Source: Clostridia bacterium (GTDB lineage: Bacteria > Bacillota > Clostridia > Oscillospirales > CAG-272). Taken from it: a DNA stretch of 10,757 nucleotides. Below, piece after piece: positions 1-5,024 of the stretch. How positions within the stretch are numbered: the stretch's first letter is position 1; each line of letters begins with the position of its first letter. The translations under genes and the position numbers were made by a program. The stretch covers positions 1-10,757 of the forward strand of contig JAFQOC010000107.1 in the NCBI GenBank assembly GCA_017420845.1. The letters run 5' to 3'. The notes beneath the pieces are model-generated. The model was not told where the DNA came from and did not search any database. It saw nothing but the letters and a program-made list of their open reading frames with translations.

Positions 1-536
1 CACTGCTAAACCCCGAGGAGGGCGACGTGCGTTTTCACGCATTGAACGTCGAGGGGCCAAATCACATTCGTGTCGTTCGCCAAAGCGTTCAGGTGTTCAC
101 GTACTTTTACTATGATCTGACCACAGGCGAGATCATCACCGAGGAATCTCTCTTAGGAGAGGACAAGGCAAATCTTGTATGGATCAGCACGGGGCAGTAC
201 CTGCAAATTAAACACGATACCCCTGCCTTCGAGAATGACCCCCACTACACCTATTATAACGACAAGGTGGAGAATTGGCTGGTCAACTACAGCGGCGGTG
301 AGATCTGGTTCCGTCCCGACAGCAATTCCGAGCTTTCCTTGCTTGTCCGTATGCAGACCGATGGCATCCCCGATGCGATTTATTGGGTTGGAGCAACCGA
401 CGGCAAAACTCTGGTCGTATCCTATAAAACCTATAAGGATTTCGAGAACGTCTATAATGATTACAACAAACTGACAAGCGGAGACTCACTGCATTATGCT
501 GTGATCGATCTGGAGACGGGAACCGTTTATAAATGA
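1..536 (+). CDS. C-terminal part of a lipoprotein-like beta-rich protein, 5' end outside the window
   Basis: The reading frame is open from base 3 and ends at TGA 534-536; the start lies left of the window. It gives about 177 residues that align along their whole length with the C-terminal third of the next gene: both have LLNPE-GDVRF at the start, a YYDL-TGEI segment, a shared block (DPHYTYYNDKVENWLVNYSG, then GEIW) and an AVID-ETG-VYK ending. It is therefore a tandem paralogue of the downstream lipoprotein. The repeated short strand-turn segments (TGEI, DGKTLVV) suggest a beta-propeller-like extracytoplasmic domain, which is an inference. The next gene starts 32 bases downstream with its own RBS, so the two are probably co-transcribed. 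The substrate or partner is unknown. Confidence 0.8.
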   Translation, partial: LLNPEEGDVRFHALNVEGPNHIRVVRQSVQVFTYFYYDLTTGEIITEESLLGEDKANLVWISTGQYLQIKHDTPAFENDPHYTYYNDKVENWLVNYSGGEIWFRPDSNSELSLLVRMQTDGIPDAIYWVGATDGKTLVVSYKTYKDFENVYNDYNKLTSGDSLHYAVIDLETGTVYK

Positions 537-568
537 TGTCAGAAGACAGAAAAGAAAGGATAGTCGCG

Positions 569-1948
569 ATGAAAAAATGTATAGCCGTTTGCTTGACATT
601 CATACTGCTGTCTGTCGGGTTCACGTCCTGCAACCGCAGAGATCAATACCGTGATCCCATCGACACGGGCACGCCCGATCATGGAACCGTCACCGAAGCC
701 CCTACGGAAACCTCCTCGGACACTCCCGCGGACAAAGCCCCGGAGTCAAGTGTTCAGCTCACCGAGGGAAACCCCTATGAGTCCATGTCCCCCGAGGAGC
801 TTCTCGCTATGTACCGCAGCACCTCGGATTACACGGAATATTCCTCCGATATCGTAGCCAATACGCCGTATTACTACATTTTCAGTCTGGCAACCTTTGG
901 GAATGGCGGACAGGCATACAGCAAGCTGACGGGGAATATCGTCACGCTTTGCAAGGATCTGGCTTGCGATCATTATAGTGACACCTGCTTGTTCTACGGC
1001 CAAATTGATGAATGCGTGGTGTTGGGGGATCGGATTTATCTTTTGATGGAAATGTTTGGAGGGGGCTACCGCCTGTACTCGTTCAATTTGATGCTGGATG
1101 ATGTAAAGCAGGTGTACGAATGGAATGAACTGGACTTTCCCGATTGTTTCTCGGTTCATCAAGGAATGATCTACATGATTGGCGGTGTGTTGAAGGACGA
1201 TGGGCGCGTTTCGTTCTCCCTATTCGTATTTGACCCCCAAACCAACACCTGCTCCGCCGCAACGGACCCAAATTTCACCTTTCAATCCGGTAGGGGGCTT
1301 GGCCGGTATCTGTACTATACGGCTTCAGACGGGGCATTATGGCAGTATGATATCGACACAGAGGAGCGGAAGTGCCTGCTGAAGGCCTCTCTTTTGAATC
1401 CGGAGGACGGGGACGTTCGGTTCATCGTTGTGGGGCGGGCCGGAACCTCCCATTTGATGGTGCTTCGTCAAAGCGTAACAGCCAATAGTGTCTTGTATTA
1501 CGATCTCAGTACCGGGGAAATCATGACAAAGGAAAGCTTTATGGACGAGGAAACAGGGGAGTTGAATGCCTGGAACCAGACGGGGCAGTATTTCTTCTTA
1601 AAGCATAATACACCTGCCTACAAGGACGATCCCCACTACACCTACTACAACGACAAGGTAGAAAACTGGCTGGTCAACTACAGCGGAGGTGAGATATGGT
1701 ATCGCAAAAGCGCTGATGACGAGCTGACCTTACTGGCCACCCTGACGACAAACGACATCCCCGATGCCATCCGCAGTATCGTGGCTATGGATGGGAAAAC
1801 CCTGGTGGTGGAGTACAGCACGTATGAGGATTTTGATAACGTGTACAACGGTTATCAGAAAATAACCGGAATCAATTGGGAATTGCGCTATGCGGTAATC
1901 GATATGGAGACAGGGATCGTCTATAAGAACGGGGCAGTCTATTCGTGA
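569..1948 (+). CDS. Secreted lipoprotein, Clostridial beta-propeller-like family, unknown function
   Basis: The product has 459 residues. I place the start at ATG 569 rather than the in-frame ATG 533 because 569 opens directly into a lipoprotein signal peptide (MKKC, hydrophobic residues 5-19, lipobox FTS-C21) and has an AGAAAGGA ribosome binding site 8 bases upstream. Residues 30-66 are a Thr/Pro/Glu-rich linker typical of surface lipoproteins. The body contains C128, C133-D-H and C140 (C-x4-C-D-H-x4-C), a pattern I associate with a large family of Clostridial lipoproteins of unknown role, followed by repeated beta-strand segments. The C-terminal part closely matches the truncated gene upstream. 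It probably sits on the outer face of the membrane. The Cys/His cluster could bind metal or form a disulphide. The specific function cannot be read from sequence. Confidence 0.85.
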   Translation: MKKCIAVCLTFILLSVGFTSCNRRDQYRDPIDTGTPDHGTVTEAPTETSSDTPADKAPESSVQLTEGNPYESMSPEELLAMYRSTSDYTEYSSDIVANTPYYYIFSLATFGNGGQAYSKLTGNIVTLCKDLACDHYSDTCLFYGQIDECVVLGDRIYLLMEMFGGGYRLYSFNLMLDDVKQVYEWNELDFPDCFSVHQGMIYMIGGVLKDDGRVSFSLFVFDPQTNTCSAATDPNFTFQSGRGLGRYLYYTASDGALWQYDIDTEERKCLLKASLLNPEDGDVRFIVVGRAGTSHLMVLRQSVTANSVLYYDLSTGEIMTKESFMDEETGELNAWNQTGQYFFLKHNTPAYKDDPHYTYYNDKVENWLVNYSGGEIWYRKSADDELTLLATLTTNDIPDAIRSIVAMDGKTLVVEYSTYEDFDNVYNGYQKITGINWELRYAVIDMETGIVYKNGAVYS

Positions 1949-2024
1949 AGGGAATCTGTCCCGCCAACATAGCTTTAGAGCTTAATAAATCAACCCCGCG
2001 CCGACGGGAAAAGGCGAAGGATCG

Positions 2025-2086
2025 CCAAGCGGCTCAGCGGGCGACTCCGCTACCGCTCGGCTTTGGATTTTTCTTTTTCGTTTGTT
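2025..2086 (+). terminator. Rho-independent terminator after the lipoprotein operon
   Basis: CCAAGC (2025-2030) pairs with GCTTTGG (2060-2066) with one bulge. Inside it AGCGG (2036-2040) pairs with CCGCT (2047-2051). A T-rich run (ATTTTTCTTTTTCGTTTG) follows directly. A small GGCGA/TCGCC hairpin (2013-2026) lies just in front. The GC-rich stem followed by the T-tract fits factor-independent termination in the plus direction. Confidence 0.6.
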
Positions 2087-2097
2087 TGCGGTGCGGG

Positions 2098-2195
2098 CGT
2101 GTGCTTGTCTCGGCGAGCTTGCGGGGCTCCCCGAAACGAGCGCAGCGAGTTTTGGGGGCTAGCTGGCGAGCCGACTTGTATAAGACAAGCACACG
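2098..2195. repeat. 98-base GC-rich long inverted repeat
   Basis: The outer arms are perfect 13-mers: CGTGTGCTTGTCT at 2098-2110 and its reverse complement at 2183-2195. Nested pairs continue inward: CGGC 2111-2114 with GCCG 2170-2173, AGCT 2116-2119 with AGCT 2161-2164, and CCCCGAAAC with GTTTTGGGG around a 10-12 base GC-rich loop. The result is one long imperfect hairpin lying outside any gene. It could be a dispersed palindromic (REP/MITE-like) repeat. No tail of T follows on either side, so termination is unlikely to be its main role. Confidence 0.7.
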
Positions 2196-2257
2196 TCACG
2201 GTGCCAAAGGACAATATCACGACGGAAAACAGGCGGATTTACACGGAGTTTTGCACC

Positions 2258-2280
2258 AAATCCAAGGAATCCTTGGATTT
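2258..2280. promoter_or_regulatory. Perfect 11+1+11 dyad upstream of the HTH regulator promoter
   Basis: AAATCCAAGGA (2258-2268) and TCCTTGGATTT (2270-2280) are exact inverted copies around a single central A. The site lies 18 bases upstream of the -35 box of the regulator gene. The near-zero spacer suits a dimeric DNA-binding protein better than an RNA hairpin, and no T-run follows. It is a candidate operator, or part of a repeat with the neighbouring palindrome. Confidence 0.45.
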
Positions 2281-2298
2281 GAAACAACGAATTGATAA

Positions 2299-2327
2299 TT
2301 GTTTTTTACAAAATAATATGCTATAAT
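2299..2327 (+). promoter_or_regulatory. Sigma-A promoter of the HTH/TPR regulator
   Basis: -35 TTGTTT (2299-2304), a 17-base spacer and a perfect -10 TATAAT (2322-2327) with an extended TGC in front. Transcription should start near 2334, about 32 bases before the ATG. Confidence 0.75.
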
Positions 2328-2331
2328 ATGG

Positions 2332-2345
2332 GTACACCGGTGAAC
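2332..2345. promoter_or_regulatory. Candidate operator dyad at the predicted transcription start
   Basis: GTACACCGGTGAAC is a dyad around the perfect palindrome CACCGGTG (2335-2342), with one mismatched pair. It begins five bases after the -10 box and covers the predicted start point. A repressor bound here would block initiation, so autoregulation by the adjacent HTH protein is plausible but inferred. Confidence 0.4.
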
Positions 2346-2365
2346 ACACATTAGGAGGTGCTCAT

Positions 2366-3547
2366 ATGCAACTTGATTTAGGACAAAAGATACGTGAACT
2401 GCGTCGACGTGACGGACGCACACAGGAGGCTCTGGCTGAGGCTATCGGCGTGACTTCCCAGGCAGTTTCCCGTTGGGAGGCTAACGGGGGTTATCCCGAC
2501 ATGGAGATGATTCCTTCCATTGCGAATTATTTCGGGGTCTCCATCGACGAACTGTTTGGTTACAATAATGAACGTGCTAAGAGAATTGACGAACTGGTTA
2601 CCAGGATCGACACCATGAATTTTCAGAATAATGGCGTGAATATCAACATTGACGAGTGCATTGTTTTGGCAAGAAACGCATTGATTGAATTTCCCGGCAA
2701 CGAAAAGCTCATGCTGTGCCTTGCTTCCGTACTGTATAACGCTGGATATGTCCGCTATGGAGAATATCATTTGTCAGACGCAGACGGATATGACGTTTTG
2801 GACGTAGAAAGACACCGCACCTACGCCGAGTGGAAAGAAGCCATATCTCTTTATGAAAAGCTCTTGAAAACAATAGAGAATGGTCCGTTGCGTCACCGTG
2901 CCGTTTGTGAACTTACTCAATTATATTTGAACGTGGGAGAGCACACAAGAGCACTTGAGCTAATTGAAACGGCACCCAACATTTTCGGCTCCAAAGAATT
3001 CTTGAAAGCCAATGCTACTGACGGAAAGAAACGTGCTGAGGCATATGGTGAGGGGTTGCTTCAGGTGGTGTACGCTTGTTCGTGGTTGATGGTCTGTACC
3101 GTGATCGCATATGAACAGAATATGTCCCTGGCCGACAAAGTACAGAGTCTACGCGGATCCATAGATATATTCCGTATCGTGTGTGCTGACGGGAACTGCG
3201 GCAGGCATCACGGATATATAGCGAGAGTTTATACATTGCTTTCCCTGTATCTTTGGTTGGATGGTAAAAAGGACGAGGCGTTTGAAGCGTTGGACAGTTC
3301 TCTTACACAGTTCCGGCTTTTCGAGAAGTATTGCGAAAGCGAAGGTGGCTACTATACCGCTCCCCTCATTCGATTGGTTCCGTATGAAGAGATTCAAGCC
3401 AAAGCGAATGATGACTCGCATCCTCACACTTCTGCCGGAAGCCTTGCCGAAGATTGGCCTTTTTGGAGTGTCCCTGAATATGAGATCGTTAAGCCTGAAA
3501 TACAAGCTGATCCCCGTTGGAATGAATGGGTTTCCAAATTGCAGTAA
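2366..3547 (+). CDS. XRE-family HTH transcriptional regulator with C-terminal TPR-like helical domain
   Basis: The product has 393 residues and starts at an ATG 7 bases after a strong AGGAGG (2353-2358). Residues 6-64 are a classic Cro/C1-type HTH: the first HTH helix is around TQEALAEAI (19-27), the recognition helix around TSQAVSRWEAN (30-40), and the usual VSIDELFG end follows at 58-65. The remaining 300 or so residues are mostly helical with TPR-like pairs (for example 145-205, with ELTQLYLNVGEHTRALELIE), as in Clostridial regulators that sense a ligand or partner through a C-terminal helical scaffold. It is probably a DNA-binding repressor or activator in the cytoplasm. Two dyads at its promoter suggest autoregulation. 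It is monocistronic, with its own promoter and two terminators. Codon use is more AT-rich than in the mannosidase region. Confidence 0.88.
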   Translation: MQLDLGQKIRELRRRDGRTQEALAEAIGVTSQAVSRWEANGGYPDMEMIPSIANYFGVSIDELFGYNNERAKRIDELVTRIDTMNFQNNGVNINIDECIVLARNALIEFPGNEKLMLCLASVLYNAGYVRYGEYHLSDADGYDVLDVERHRTYAEWKEAISLYEKLLKTIENGPLRHRAVCELTQLYLNVGEHTRALELIETAPNIFGSKEFLKANATDGKKRAEAYGEGLLQVVYACSWLMVCTVIAYEQNMSLADKVQSLRGSIDIFRIVCADGNCGRHHGYIARVYTLLSLYLWLDGKKDEAFEALDSSLTQFRLFEKYCESEGGYYTAPLIRLVPYEEIQAKANDDSHPHTSAGSLAEDWPFWSVPEYEIVKPEIQADPRWNEWVSKLQ

Positions 3548-3555
3548 TCATACTT

Positions 3556-3580
3556 GCCCCGCCTCGCGCGGGGCTTCTTC
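3556..3580 (+). terminator. GC-rich hairpin after the HTH gene
   Basis: GCCCCGC (3556-3562) pairs perfectly with GCGGGGC (3568-3574) around a 5-base loop, followed by a short pyrimidine run (TTCTTC). It begins 8 bases after the stop codon. Confidence 0.6.
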
Positions 3581-3596
3581 ATACCTAATAAATTTA

Positions 3597-3625
3597 GGGA
3601 GCCGTAAAGCTCCCTTTTGTTGTTT
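3597..3625 (+). terminator. Second Rho-independent terminator
   Basis: GGGAGC (3597-3602) and GCTCCC (3609-3614) form a perfect stem with a 6-base loop, followed by TTTTGTTGTTT. It lies between the convergent HTH and sigma-like genes. It is canonical on the plus strand; on the minus strand the tail is only TAAATTT, so termination of the opposing gene would be weaker. Confidence 0.8.
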
Positions 3626-3639
3626 ATATGTGAATCGGA

Positions 3640-4278
3640 TCAGCCTTGCATAATCACATATCGCTGATACTTCTTCTGTATGCTCTTTCTTCTGCGCCAA
3701 ACAGTCGTATTATTGACGTTCTGCATCTGCGCAATTTCTACAAAGCCAAGACCGGCCATGTAGTGGTTTAGAGTCTCGGTTTCGGCAACGGTCAAACGCA
3801 TTTGATGGATGATTGTATCGACCTTGGTGTAGTCCTCAATCTCATACTGTGTCTCGAAGTCAATAGACGCGTCGGCCGGAGAGCATTCTTCAATGCTGAT
3901 GGTCTTATAGTCAGAAAGATACTCCTTTTCGATGTACCGAAGGGCGTGACGGTAGCAGGCAAAGCGGACAGTCAGTAGCTCACCCTTGCGATTCTGACAG
4001 ACCAGATCGTCCAAATTGTGACCGATGTAGTGACAGAGAAAGCAGATTACTTCAGAAGCCAAATCATAACCGTCCGAGAAAGTCGTGTTGTAATCTCTGT
4101 TGCCGTAAATGTCCTCGACCAATCTGGCATACAGTTTGTCAAGAGAACGCAGATGGTGTGCAAACCGCATCATTTTCTTGATGGCAGACAGCGCGATACA
4201 CTCACCGATATGCTGTACGTTTTCTGCGGTGATCCTTACGTTTTCGTTGGTGATTCTTACTTGGTTTTGGGTTTTCAT
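3640..4278 (-). CDS. Sigma-70 region-4-like HTH protein
   Basis: The product has 212 residues. The ATG at 4276-4278 is preceded by GGGAGG (4287-4292) with an 8-base gap. The C-terminal residues 161-203 read like sigma region 4: LTVAETETLNHYMAGLGF, then EIAQ and a recognition helix rich in Arg/Lys (NNTTVWRRRKSIQKKY). The N-terminal half is helical, and I do not recognise it as a full sigma region 2. Small proteins of this kind are common regulators on Clostridial conjugative or integrative elements, which fits the nearby tRNA and repeats; that link is inferred. Residues 7-20 are two copies of a heptad (VRITNEN/VRITAEN) coded by a 21-bp tandem repeat. No clear promoter was found upstream, but hairpins and a repeated 10-mer are there. 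It could instead be a phage-type late regulator. Confidence 0.65.
   Translation of the reverse strand: MKTQNQVRITNENVRITAENVQHIGECIALSAIKKMMRFAHHLRSLDKLYARLVEDIYGNRDYNTTFSDGYDLASEVICFLCHYIGHNLDDLVCQNRKGELLTVRFACYRHALRYIEKEYLSDYKTISIEECSPADASIDFETQYEIEDYTKVDTIIHQMRLTVAETETLNHYMAGLGFVEIAQMQNVNNTTVWRRRKSIQKKYQRYVIMQG
4218..4259 (-). repeat. 21-bp tandem repeat inside the sigma-like gene
   Basis: Two adjacent 21-base units (4218-4238 and 4239-4259), both starting ACGTTTTC on the plus strand, differ at only a few positions. They code for the heptads VRITNEN and VRITAEN near the N-terminus of the sigma-like protein. Confidence 0.7.
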
Positions 4279-4300
4279 TTTCTATACCTCCCGATTTTCT

Positions 4301-4317
4301 GAACAGCTTCGCTGTTC
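4301..4317 (-). promoter_or_regulatory. Leader hairpin just upstream of the sigma-like gene RBS
   Basis: GAACAGC (4301-4307) and GCTGTTC (4311-4317) form a perfect 7-bp stem with a three-base loop (GAA on the minus strand). In the minus-strand leader it ends 8 bases before the GGGAGG. It has no T-tail, so an RNA-stability or translation-control role is more likely than termination. Confidence 0.45.
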
Positions 4318-4342
4318 GCGAGCCATTTCGGCAGGGTCGGGG

Positions 4343-4410
4343 GAGCATAGGTCGGGTGTTGGGTATGCTCATTTGAGGTATAGTGTGCAGATGTCAACGA
4401 GAGGTATAGT
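4343..4410. promoter_or_regulatory. Inverted repeat plus two copies of GAGGTATAGT upstream of the sigma-like gene
   Basis: GAGCATA (4343-4349) and TATGCTC (4364-4370) are perfect inverted copies around 14 bases. Next to them the 10-mer GAGGTATAGT occurs twice in the same orientation (4375-4384 and 4401-4410), with starts 26 bases apart. A third, inverted match (GAGGTATAG on the minus strand, 4282-4290) overlaps the gene's RBS. This spacing suggests regulator sites or iteron-like repeats; the binding protein is unknown. Confidence 0.4.
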
Positions 4411-4446
4411 CCCTTGCCAGTACACGAAAAAAATTGCTTGTGGATA

Positions 4447-4477
4447 AAGAAAAAGCCAAGTATTGCTACTTGACTTT
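4447..4477 (-). terminator. Minus-strand Rho-independent terminator with GCAA tetraloop
   Basis: Read on the minus strand, AAAGTCAAGTA pairs with TACTTGGCTTT (one U-G wobble, 11 bp) around the loop GCAA, followed by TTCTTTATCC. It would stop leftward transcripts from the tRNA cluster before they reach the sigma-like gene. Confidence 0.6.
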
Positions 4478-4516
4478 CTCGATGATTTTTTCATTTTTCA
4501 GCGATATTTTTTCACG

Positions 4517-4544
4517 TTGACAACTGCGAGAGCTATGCTACACT
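4517..4544 (+). promoter_or_regulatory. Consensus promoter pointing into the tRNA cluster (antisense)
   Basis: -35 TTGACA (4517-4522), a 16-base spacer and -10 TACACT (4539-4544) with an extended TGC. No plausible gene follows on the plus strand. The transcript would run through hairpins at 4566-4584 and 4598-4645 and then antisense to the tRNA-like sequence. Confidence 0.5.
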
Positions 4545-4584
4545 GGACACGGACGAAAGGCAAAAATCGGGATTCATTTCCGAT

Positions 4585-4645
4585 ATAAAAAGAAAGAGCC
4601 TCACTAATCCGCCTACCGTAAAAAGTAGGTTCAAATTAGTGAGGC
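4585..4645 (-). terminator. Terminator ending the tRNA cluster
   Basis: The 11-base arms GCCTCACTAAT (4598-4608) and ATTAGTGAGGC (4635-4645) pair perfectly. Inside them CCTAC (4612-4616) pairs with GTAGG (4625-4629). On the minus strand the hairpin is followed by TCTTTCTTTTTATAT. It begins just after the CCA of the tRNA-like sequence. Confidence 0.8.
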
Positions 4646-4647
4646 TT

Positions 4648-4761
4648 GGCTGGGGCACAGGGATTCTGAACCCGGCCCTCGCTTTGCGAGGGCGGCAAGC
4701 TGCGCCGACAAAGCGAAAACGGGTACCTCGTTTGCAGCTTGCACCGATCTCCTCGGCCCCA
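4648..4761 (-). pseudogene. tRNA-Gln-related tRNA-like sequence with inserted GC-rich arms
   Basis: On the minus strand it starts TGGGGC and ends GTGCCCCA-G-CCA, so a 6-bp acceptor stem and encoded CCA can form as in the adjacent tRNA-Gln. The last 21 bases (plus-strand 4646-4666) are identical to that tRNA's 3' end region. The T-loop has one extra base (TTCAGAAT instead of TTCGAAT) and one stem mismatch. The middle does not resemble tRNA-Gln: it holds a CCGA/TCGG arm, a 9-bp stem GCAAGCTGC/GCAGCTTGC (4734-4742 with 4695-4703) enclosing a AAACG/CGTTT hairpin, and a CCCTCGC/GCGAGGG hairpin (4676-4692). The total of 114 bases is too long for a normal tRNA. It is either a decayed tRNA carrying an insertion or an unusual structured RNA made by the same transcript. 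Confidence 0.5.
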
Positions 4762-4770
4762 TACCTCATT

Positions 4771-4811
4771 CAAACAAAGAAGGTAGCACGATGTGCTACC
4801 TTCTTTGTTTG
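4771..4811. terminator. 19-bp perfect hairpin directly after tRNA-Gln, terminator-like in both directions
   Basis: The arms 4771-4789 and 4793-4811 are exact inverted copies around GAT. The core GGTAGCAC/GTGCTACC is flanked by A-rich and T-rich sequence (TTCTTTGTTT), which gives a terminator-like tail in each direction. The right arm overlaps two bases of the encoded CCA of the tRNA. Confidence 0.75.
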
Positions 4812-4885
4812 GCTGGGGCACAGGGATTCGAACCCCGGAAATGTCAGAGTCAGAGTCTGATGCCTTACCGCTTGGCGATGCCCCA
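4810..4885 (-). tRNA. tRNA-Gln (anticodon CUG), CCA encoded
   Basis: Read on the minus strand, the acceptor TGGGGCA pairs with TGCCCCA, then discriminator G and CCA. The D-arm is GCC-AAGCGGTAA-GGC. The anticodon stem TCAGA/TCTGA carries loop CTCTGAC, so the anticodon is CTG, reading CAG (Gln). The T-arm is CGGGG-TTCGAAT-CCCTG. By this fold the variable loop has six bases (CATTTC), one or two more than usual. The decoding role is standard. A near-consensus promoter lies directly upstream. With CCA already encoded, the nearby CCA enzyme would only be needed for repair of this tRNA. Confidence 0.95.
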
Positions 4886-4903
4886 ATATTTTCAACAGAC
4901 GAT

Positions 4904-4932
4904 ATTATAGCAGATACCGTGAGTTTTGTCAA
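4904..4932 (-). promoter_or_regulatory. Promoter of tRNA-Gln
   Basis: On the minus strand: perfect -35 TTGACA (4927-4932), 17-base spacer, perfect -10 TATAAT (4904-4909) with extended TGC. The expected start is about 12 bases before the mature tRNA 5' end. Confidence 0.9.
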
Positions 4933-4989
4933 GGGGTTTTTTGAAAAAAGTTGAAATTTTTTCAAGTTTTTTGTGCGCTCCCGGGGGAG

Positions 4990-5020
4990 ATCCCCCCCGA
5001 CCGGCCGGGGCGGGGGGGAT
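4990..5020 (-). terminator. GC-rich hairpin after the CCA enzyme gene
   Basis: ATCCCCCCC (4990-4998) and GGGGGGGAT (5012-5020) pair as a 9-bp stem that starts 4 bases after the stop codon on the minus strand. There is no immediate T-run; A/T-rich sequence with a weak AT hairpin (4941-4965) follows further on. Termination is likely but not canonical, and the tRNA promoter lies just beyond. Confidence 0.5.
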
Positions 5021-5024
5021 GGGA

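Larger units (their letters stand above)
1949..2365. other. 417-base intergenic region without a convincing gene
   Basis: This gap holds structured DNA rather than a gene: a hairpin plus T-tract terminator for the lipoprotein operon, a long GC-rich inverted repeat (2098-2195), a perfect dyad (2258-2280) and the promoter and RBS of the next gene. Two short ORFs cross it, but they run through the terminator and the palindromes and lack ribosome binding sites. The stretch from about 2200 to 2326 reads open in one frame and could be a decayed coding remnant or part of a mobile repeat. Confidence 0.6.
4646..4829. repeat. 21-bp direct repeat of the tRNA-Gln 3' end (4646-4666 and 4809-4829)
   Basis: Two identical 21-base copies, beginning TTGGCTGGGGCACAGG on the plus strand, lie 163 bases apart. 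One is the 3' end of the intact tRNA-Gln, the other the 3' end of the tRNA-like sequence. Direct repeats of a tRNA 3' end are the usual footprint of tyrosine-recombinase integration, but simple tandem tRNA duplication would also give them. No integrase gene is visible. Confidence 0.7.

Noticed and set aside
1945..2326. Two ORFs of 116 and 87 residues in the intergenic gap
   Set aside because: They pass through the terminator and the palindromes and lack RBSs; only the last 40 codons look at all coding-like.
4439..4447. TGTGGATAA, a perfect DnaA-box match on the minus strand
   Set aside because: A single 9-mer is expected by chance now and then in 10 kb; no cluster of boxes, dnaA or rep gene is present, so an origin is not supported.
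4648..4761. tRNA-Sec or tmRNA as identity of the tRNA-like sequence
   Set aside because: No UCA anticodon loop or tRNA-Sec arm layout, and no tmRNA tag reading frame or length.
4639..4860. 73-residue plus-strand ORF
   Set aside because: It is the antisense reading of tRNA-Gln and its partial copy, a well-known kind of false gene.
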